Source: Oxalobacteraceae bacterium (lineage in GTDB: Bacteria > Pseudomonadota > Gammaproteobacteria > Burkholderiales > Burkholderiaceae_D). Taken from it: 64,000 bases of DNA. This document shows positions 58,554 to 64,000 of this stretch, one piece after another. The DNA lies in assembly GCA_013284265.1 (NCBI GenBank), contig JABTBR010000004.1:62001-126000 (forward strand), given 5' to 3'. Each line of letters opens with the position of its first letter. Within the stretch, counting starts at the first letter, position 1. The notes below the pieces were generated by a model. That model did no database searches, was not told the DNA's origin, and saw nothing but the letters and a program-made list of their open reading frames with translations. The translations under genes and the position numbers were made by a program.

Positions 58554-59548
58554 AATCCCTGCTGCCTGCCTCATGGGCGCGTCACGCCGGGCTGCTGGTG
58601 CTGGCCCTGATCCTGGCGCTGCTGCCGCTGGCGCTGCCCAACGCCTACTACTTCGACGTGGCGATCCGCATCGCCCTGAACGCCATCGTGGTCATCGGCC
58701 TGAACCTGTTGATGGGTTACACGGGGCAGATCAGCCTGGGCCATGCCGGATTCTTCGGCCTGGGCGCGTATTTCTCGGCGGTGCTGACCACGCACTACAA
58801 CTGGCCGCCGCTGGCGGCCATGGCGGCCGGCGCGGCCGCCACCGGCCTGCTGGCCTTCGCGTTGGCGCGCCCCGTGCTCAAGCTGAAGGGGCATACGCTG
58901 GCCATGGCCACGCTGGGCCTGGGTATCATCATTTCCATCGTCATCAATAATGAAACCCAGTGGACCGGCGGTCCGGATGGTATCGCCGTGCCGCCGCTGG
59001 GCCTCGGAGGAATGGAGATTGCGGGCGAACATGCCTGGTATGTGCTGGCGGCGCTGTTGCTGCTGCTGGTGACCTGGTGCGCGCTGAACCTGATCGATTC
59101 GCCCGTGGGACGCGCCTTGCAGGCGATCCACGGTTCGGAAGTGGCCTCGCGCGTGGTCGGCATCGATACCACCCGCTTCAAGGTGCGGGTGTTTGTGCTG
59201 TCGGCGGTGCTGGCCAGTATCGCCGGCAGCATCAGCGCCCATTACATCGGCTTCATCACGCCGAATCTGGCAGGCTTTTTCCACTCGATCGAGCTGGTGA
59301 CGATGGTGGTGGTGGGCGGCATGGCCTCGGTGTTCGGCTCTATCGTCGGCGCGGCGCTGCTGACGGTGCTGCCGCAATTGCTGTCGGCCTTCGAAGGCTG
59401 GGAGATCGTGGTGTTCGGCGTGATCCTGATGGCGACGATGATCTTGATGCCGCGTGGCCTGGTGCCCAGCCTGGCGCAGCGCTTGCGCGGCAGGCGGCCG
59501 GGCCGCTCCGGGCCGGAACTGCTGCATCCGAAGAAAGCGCAGGGCTGA
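58550..59548 (+). CDS. livM: Branched-chain amino acid-type ABC transporter permease LivM
   Basis: A 332-residue inner-membrane permease with about ten hydrophobic helices. The family block LNLLMGYTGQISLGHAGFFGLGAY lies at about 46-69, and GMASVFGSIVGAALLTVLPQLL near 265 is the ATPase-contacting loop. Its first codon overlaps the livH stop, which shows translational coupling. The final 25 residues are a basic cytoplasmic tail (RLRGRRPGRSGPELLHPKK). With LivH it forms the membrane pore of the transporter. Confidence 0.95.
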   Translation: MKSLLPASWARHAGLLVLALILALLPLALPNAYYFDVAIRIALNAIVVIGLNLLMGYTGQISLGHAGFFGLGAYFSAVLTTHYNWPPLAAMAAGAAATGLLAFALARPVLKLKGHTLAMATLGLGIIISIVINNETQWTGGPDGIAVPPLGLGGMEIAGEHAWYVLAALLLLLVTWCALNLIDSPVGRALQAIHGSEVASRVVGIDTTRFKVRVFVLSAVLASIAGSISAHYIGFITPNLAGFFHSIELVTMVVVGGMASVFGSIVGAALLTVLPQLLSAFEGWEIVVFGVILMATMILMPRGLVPSLAQRLRGRRPGRSGPELLHPKKAQG

Positions 59549-59551
59549 GCG

Positions 59552-60307
59552 ATGCTGACGATACAAAATCTGAGCAAGAGCTTCGGCGGCGTCAAGGCGG
59601 TGCAGGACGTGAGCTTTTCGATCCGTGAAGGCAGCATCCATTCCGTGATCGGGCCCAATGGCGCGGGCAAGACCACGCTGTTCAATCTGATCACCGGGGT
59701 CTACATACCTACATCGGGCAAGATCCTGCTGCGTAACGAGAACGTGGCCGGCCTGACGCCGGACGCGCTGGCGCGCCGTGGCATGAGCCGCACCTTCCAG
59801 AATCTGCAGATATGCATGAATATGGCGGCGATCGATAATGTGATGGTCGGGGCGCATCTGAGCCTGAACCAGAATATGTTCGCCGGCATGCTGCGCCTGC
59901 CGTCGGTGCGCAAGGCCGACGCGCGCTGCCGCGAAGAGGCGGCCCGGCTGATGGAGTTCGTCGGCGTGGGCCAGTACGTCGATGCGGATGCGACCCAGAT
60001 GTCCTACGGCGCGCTCAAGCGGCTGGAAATCGCGCGGGCGCTGGCGGCGCGGCCCAAGCTACTGCTGCTCGACGAGCCGGCGGCGGGCTTGAACCATACT
60101 GAAACGGGCGAAATCGAAGCGCTGATCCGCAAGGTGGCGCAATCGGGCGTGACGGTGGTGCTGGTCGAGCATGATATGAAGCTGGTGATGAATCTGTCCG
60201 ACCACATCCTGGTGCTCGATTACGGCAAGACGCTGGCCGAGGGCACGGCGGCCGAAGTGCGCGCCAATCCGGACGTGGTGGCAGCCTATCTTGGAGCGGC
60301 GGCATGA
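59552..60307 (+). CDS. livG: ABC transporter ATP-binding protein LivG
   Basis: A 251-residue ATPase. Walker A is GPNGAGKTTLF (residues 36-46) and Walker B LLLLDEPAAGLN. The signature motif has the LivG-type form SYGALKRLEIARAL rather than LSGGQ. The H-loop is VLVEHDMKLVM. It powers the LivHM permease together with LivF. It begins 3 bp after livM and overlaps livF by 4 bp. Confidence 0.95.
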   Translation: MLTIQNLSKSFGGVKAVQDVSFSIREGSIHSVIGPNGAGKTTLFNLITGVYIPTSGKILLRNENVAGLTPDALARRGMSRTFQNLQICMNMAAIDNVMVGAHLSLNQNMFAGMLRLPSVRKADARCREEAARLMEFVGVGQYVDADATQMSYGALKRLEIARALAARPKLLLLDEPAAGLNHTETGEIEALIRKVAQSGVTVVLVEHDMKLVMNLSDHILVLDYGKTLAEGTAAEVRANPDVVAAYLGAAA

Positions 60308-61083
60308 GGGACGGTATGAACGAGGGCATGAGCAATGACAAGGGCAAGGACGCGGGCGAATGTGCCGGCAAAGGCGCGGTGGTGCTCGATATCGCCGGCC
60401 TGACCAGCCACTATGGCCGCATCCAGGCCCTGCATGGCGTCGATATCGAGGTGCGCCAGGGCCAGCTGGTGGCGCTGGTGGGCGCCAACGGTGCGGGCAA
60501 GACCACGCTGCTGCGCGCCATTTCGGGAGTGCAGGCCATCAGCGGTGGCAGCATCGGCTTCAATGGCCAGGATGTCGGCCGCGCCAGCGCGGACCAGCGG
60601 GTACGGGCCGGCATCTGCCAGGTGCCGGAGGGGCGCCAGGTGTTCGGGCCGATGTCGGTGGAGGATAATCTGCGCCTGGGCGCCTTTACCCGTCCCAGGG
60701 GCGAGACCGAGGGCGATATGGAACGCATGTTCCAGCTGTTTCCGATCCTGAGGGAAAAGCGCGCGTTGCTGGCCGGGACGCTGTCGGGCGGACAGCAGCA
60801 GATGCTGGCGATGGCGCGCGCGCTGATGGGGCGACCCTCGCTGCTGCTGCTCGACGAGCCGAGCATGGGACTGGCGCCCTTGCTGATCGCCGAGATCTTC
60901 CGCATCGTCGCCAGCCTGCGCGAGCAGGGCATCACCATCCTGCTGGTGGAGCAGAACGCCCATGCGGCACTGTCGATCGCCGATGTCGGCTATGTGCTCG
61001 AGTCGGGGGCGGTCACGCTGTCCGGCCCCGGCCCCGAGCTGCTGCGCAACGAACAGGTGCAGAGCGCCTATCTGGGCATGTGA
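60304..61083 (+). CDS. livF: ABC transporter ATP-binding protein LivF
   Basis: A 259-residue ATPase. Walker A is GANGAGKTTLLRA, the signature LSGGQQQMLAMARAL, Walker B LLLLDEPSMGLAP and the H-loop segment LLVEQNAHAAL. An extra polar N-terminal tail of about 28 residues (Met/Gly/Asp/Lys-rich) precedes the usual LTSHYG start; in-frame ATGs at 60316 and 60328 could be the real start, but the ATGA overlap with livG supports 60304. Its 3' end overlaps the convergent PEP-CTERM gene by 16 bp. Confidence 0.94.
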   Translation: MRDGMNEGMSNDKGKDAGECAGKGAVVLDIAGLTSHYGRIQALHGVDIEVRQGQLVALVGANGAGKTTLLRAISGVQAISGGSIGFNGQDVGRASADQRVRAGICQVPEGRQVFGPMSVEDNLRLGAFTRPRGETEGDMERMFQLFPILREKRALLAGTLSGGQQQMLAMARALMGRPSLLLLDEPSMGLAPLLIAEIFRIVASLREQGITILLVEQNAHAALSIADVGYVLESGAVTLSGPGPELLRNEQVQSAYLGM

Positions 61084-61844
61084 GCCTTGCGCAGGCTGCG
61101 GCGGCGTGCGGCGGCGCCCATCAGCGCCAGGCCCGGCAGCATCAGCGCGAGCGAGCCGGGGACCGGGACGGCGACCAGCGCCTGGGAATAGCCGGCCACA
61201 TGCATCGCGTCGAGATACACATAGGCGTAGTTGGCGGGGAACGCCCCGCCGGTGTTGCGCGCCTCGATACGAAATTCATTGATGAAGGTGCCGTCGCCCA
61301 TCATCATCTGGGTCATGGGATTATAGGTGTTCAGGAAAGGGGTCAGGTCCGGCGTATGCAGCAATGCAGGCTGGCCGTTGACCATGTGATCGGTGAGAAC
61401 GTAACTGCCCACCTGGTGGCCGTTGAAGATGAGCGTCATCTCGTTGTCGGCGGCGAAACTGGCGATCGCGGGTGCGCCGATGAGCTCGGGGACGTTGAAG
61501 CGGTAGCGGAAATAGACCGTGTCCGGGCCATTGTTGCCGGCCGGCGTGCCGGTGTAGCCATGCTCGCCCCAGTACCACATCAGGCTTGCCCGTTGCGGCA
61601 GCGGGTCGGCAGCGCTGCCCAGATAGATGAGCTGGGGCCGGGTGTAGGGATTCGGATAGTTGCCATAGTCGGCGGTGGCGCTCCAGTTTATGTTGTCCAG
61701 GCTGGCTTCCCAGCCGTTGCTGCCGCTGAGCACGGGCAGGGACATATGGGCGGCCGCTGGCACTGCCGCCAGCAGCGCCAGCGAGGCGAGGGTGCGGCAC
61801 AGGCTGCGCGGCGTCCTGGCTGTGCGATCAAAACGAACCATCAT
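61068..61844 (-). CDS. Secreted PEP-CTERM sorting domain protein
   Basis: A 258-residue exported protein from the ATG at 61844, which has AAGGAG upstream; the frame remains open to 61991, but the signal peptide (LASLALLAAVPAAAHM) fits the later start. The C-terminus is a PEP-CTERM-type tripartite tail: VPVPGS, a hydrophobic helix (LALMLPGLALMGAA) and a basic end (RRRSLRK). Such proteins are sorted by an exosortase, which is not in this window. The body, with NGPDTVYFRYRFNVP and AYVYLDAMHVAGYS, looks like a beta-rich secreted domain of unknown function. It overlaps livF tail to tail. Confidence 0.82.
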   Translation of the reverse strand: MMVRFDRTARTPRSLCRTLASLALLAAVPAAAHMSLPVLSGSNGWEASLDNINWSATADYGNYPNPYTRPQLIYLGSAADPLPQRASLMWYWGEHGYTGTPAGNNGPDTVYFRYRFNVPELIGAPAIASFAADNEMTLIFNGHQVGSYVLTDHMVNGQPALLHTPDLTPFLNTYNPMTQMMMGDGTFINEFRIEARNTGGAFPANYAYVYLDAMHVAGYSQALVAVPVPGSLALMLPGLALMGAAARRRSLRKAHMPR

Positions 61845-62165
61845 GGCAAGCTCCTTGGCGAATGGCGTCCTTGGGACGCATGTAGCGGCTAAGTTGCATG
61901 GAACGTGCCATGGCGTGGTCCGCCCGGCGGCAAGGGCTGCCGCCGTTCGCCGTCGGATCTCCGGTGCTTCCCTTGTAAAAAAAACCGGCACCTCGCGGCG
62001 CGGGCGGCATGCGCCCGGATTGATGGCCGGTGTTCGCCGAGATTGCTCTCACGAACGCGCTTGGAAGCGTAGTTAACGGCCGCGCAGGCTTGTCTTCGGC
62101 AATATTGACAGTTATCCTTGGGCTGGAAAGTTTTCAGCACCTACATCTTCGCTCCAAGGAGTATT
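61845..62165. promoter_or_regulatory. Divergent intergenic region; no gene seen
   Basis: This 321-bp stretch separates the PEP-CTERM gene and the terminal kinase gene and should hold both promoters. A TTGACA hexamer at 62105-62110 is oriented toward the kinase, but no convincing -10 is at the right distance. AAGGAG at 62156-62161 is the kinase ribosome site. Confidence 0.4.
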
Positions 62166-64000
62166 TTGCCATTCCCCCAAGGCCGCCGGCTCCCTACCAT
62201 ACGCAGACAACTCGCCTGGGTGGTGCTCACCTGCACCCTGCCGGCCGCCGTCGGCTTCGGCCTGCTGATCAGCCATTTCTATGCGCGCGAACGCGACCAG
62301 ATCCAGAGCGATTCCCTGCTGACGGCGCGCGCGCTGATCCACGCGGTCGACCGTGACCTAAACAATGGCATCATCGTGGCGCTGGCGCTGGCCAGTTCGC
62401 CCAGCCTCGACGCCGGCGACCTGGCCGGATTCCGCGCCCAGGCCAGCGGCGTGCTGCGCAGCGAATTCCCGGGGCTGAACTTTGTGCTGAGCGACCGCGA
62501 TGCCAACCAGCTGCTCAATACCCTGCGTCCGCTGGGCGCGCCCATGCCCGATCCGGCCAGCGCGGCGCGGATACGCAAGGTGTTCGATCTCGGCGAACCG
62601 ATTATTTCGGACCTGTTCATCGGCGGCGCGCTGAAGCGGCCGTTGACGGCGATCCACGTGCCGGTGATACGCAACGGTAAGGTCATCTATTGCCTGTCTG
62701 TGGGCTTTCCACCCGAACGGATCGGCAAAGTGCTGGCCGAACAGCGTCTGCCTGCCAGCCGTTTCGTGGCCATCCTGGACCGTTCCGGCACCATCGTGGC
62801 GCGCACCCACGAGCCGGAGCGCTTCGTCGGCAAGAAGGCTTCGGCGCTGCTGATGGCAGGCTTGAAGCGGCCCGTCAACGAAGATGCGATCGAGACCTTC
62901 ACGCTGGAGGGCGTGGGGGTCTATTCCATGTACAGCCGCTCGGTGGAGAGCGGCTGGACCGTGGTGATCGGCGTACCGCGCAGCATCGTGCTGAGCGAGT
63001 TGCTGGCCTCGCTCACCTGGATCAGCTGGACCGTACTGGCCCTGCTGCTGGCCGGACTGGGCGCCGCCTGGTACCTCGGTGGCAAGATCAGCGCATCGGT
63101 GCGGGCGCTGGCCACCGCGGCAATCGGGCTCGGCTCCGGCGTCCGGATCACGCCCCGGAGTGCGGCCTTTCGCGAAGCCCAGGATGCGGCCGTCACCTTG
63201 TGCCAGGTCGACGCCGAATTGCAGAAGCACCGCCATCACCTGGACCAGCTGATCGCCGAGCGCACGCTGCAGCTGGAACAGCTCAACGAGCAGCTGGTGC
63301 TGGCAAGGAATACCGCCGAGGCGGGCAACAAGGCCAAGAGCGCCTTCGTGGCGAATATGAGCCATGAACTGAGGACGCCGATGAACGCGGTGCTGGGCAT
63401 GGCCCATTTGCTGGGCAACACGGCGCTGTCGGCCGAGCAGTTGCGCTATCTGGACATGATCCAGGCCTCGAGCAAGTCGCTGCTGGGCATCCTGAACGAT
63501 ATCCTCGATTTTTCCAAGATCGAGGCGGGCAAGTTCGATGTGTCGGCCACGCGCTTCGACCTCGATGAAGTGCTGCATGGCGTGGCCACCATCATGAGCG
63601 TCAATGCCGGCGACAAGGATCTGGAGCTGGCCATCGGCGTGGAGCCCAACGTGCCGCGCGCGCTGGTGGGCGACGCCTTGCGGCTGCAGCAGATCCTGGT
63701 AAACCTCACCGGCAATGCGATCAAATTCACCCCGCAGGGCGAGGTGGCGCTGCTGGTCGAACTGCTGGTCGACGACAACGATGCGGTGGTGCTGTGCTTT
63801 ACCGTGCGCGATACCGGCATCGGCATCAGCGCCGAGCAGCAGGAGCGCTTGTTTACCGCCTTCACCCAGGCCGACTCCTCGACCACCCGGCGCTTTGGCG
63901 GCACCGGGCTGGGGCTGACGATTTCCAAGCGCCTGATCGAGCTCCTGGGGGGCAACATCACGGTGCGCAGCACACCGGCCAAGGGCAGCGAATTCCGCTT
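62166..64000 (+). CDS. Hybrid-type sensor histidine kinase, partial (cut by window end)
   Basis: An open frame that runs off the window, at least 611 residues. The best start is TTG 62166 with AAGGAG four bases before it; a GTG at 62217 is the alternative. TM1 is near residues 18-38, then comes an extracytoplasmic sensor of about 240 residues that looks dCache-like ([29 protein letters not shown]). TM2 ([17 protein letters not shown]) follows near 285-303, then a coiled coil. HisKA has the phospho-acceptor in [11 protein letters not shown], and the ATPase has [17 protein letters not shown] and [13 protein letters not shown]. Receivers or HPt domains may lie beyond the window. Confidence 0.88.
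   Translation, partial: MPFPQGRRLPTIRRQLAWVVLTCTLPAAVGFGLLISHFYARERDQIQSDSLLTARALIHAVDRDLNNGIIVALALASSPSLDAGDLAGFRAQASGVLRSEFPGLNFVLSDRDANQLLNTLRPLGAPMPDPASAARIRKVFDLGEPIISDLFIGGALKRPLTAIHVPVIRNGKVIYCLSVGFPPERIGKVLAEQRLPASRFVAILDRSGTIVARTHEPERFVGKKASALLMAGLKRPVNEDAIETFTLEGVGVYSMYSRSVESGWTVVIGVPRSIVLSELLASLTWISWTVLALLLAGLGAAWYLGGKISASVRALATAAIGLGSGVRITPRSAAFREAQDAAVTLCQVDAELQKHRHHLDQLIAERTLQLEQLNEQLVLARNTAEAGNKAKSAFVANMSHELRTPMNAVLGMAHLLGNTALSAEQLRYLDMIQASSKSLLGILNDILDFSKIEAGKFDVSATRFDLDEVLHGVATIMSVNAGDKDLELAIGVEPNVPRALVGDALRLQQILVNLTGNAIKFTPQGEVALLVELLVDDNDAVVLCFTVRDTGIGISAEQQERLFTAFTQADSSTTRRFGGTGLGLTISKRLIELLGGNITVRSTPAKGSEFR

Overview
The window is GC-rich, densely packed DNA of a Gram-negative bacterium. 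Several features point to a betaproteobacterium, probably Burkholderiales of the Oxalobacteraceae type (Massilia, Duganella or Janthinobacterium relatives); this placement is inference. The features are outer-membrane proteins ending in Phe, an OmpW, a Liv transporter, DUF1302/DUF1329 proteins, a PEP-CTERM protein, a DUF2058 protein, many hybrid kinases and a dispersed intergenic palindromic repeat. No rRNA, tRNA, CRISPR array, integrase or transposase was seen.

Layout. 0.1-8.8 kb: an amine or polyamine catabolic block with a Tat-exported flavin amine oxidase, aldehyde dehydrogenase, amidase, TetR regulator, PuuA-like glutamine synthetase homologue and PuuB-like FAD oxidase. 8.8-11.8 kb: a chemoreceptor, OmpW behind a perfect FNR/Anr-type box, and a universal stress protein. 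11.8-16.1 kb (minus): an operon of a secreted SGNH hydrolase, a one-TM protein and an enlarged Lnt-like protein. 16.3-29.7 kb: a signalling region (REC-REC-kinase; a 1535-residue hybrid kinase; an HD-GYP response regulator).

The signalling region is split by a lower-GC island (about 18.37-23.1 kb). It carries a two-gene Hachiman-type anti-phage system: hamA, a DUF1837-like PD-(D/E)xK nuclease, and hamB, a DEAH helicase. The island is flanked by a direct duplication of about 1 kb of the host junction. The left copy keeps the intact REC-REC-kinase and a stub of the big kinase; the right copy keeps the intact big kinase and a broken stub of the REC-REC-kinase. This is the arrangement expected from single-crossover integration of a circle carrying a piece of this locus.

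30-50 kb: a lipid or organic-acid catabolic region with a thiolase, a DUF1302-DUF1329-BNR-RND set, an acyl-CoA ligase fused to an RBBP9-like hydrolase, and an operon of quinone oxidoreductase, TauD dioxygenase, BKACE, MFS, DsbA-like, Rieske and YeiH proteins. A porin, a PstS-like protein and an AraC-family regulator follow. Two promoters in this region share a 22-bp-spaced direct-repeat site at an identical distance from a -10-like hexamer, so they look like one regulon.

50-64 kb: a TorT-like protein, a DUF4386 protein, two solute-binding proteins, a dienoyl-CoA isomerase-like crotonase, a DUF2058 protein, a complete livKHMGF-type operon, a PEP-CTERM protein and a hybrid kinase cut by the window end.

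Six copies of a 63-102 bp palindromic repeat (short and long forms) lie just 3' of genes throughout the first 39 kb.
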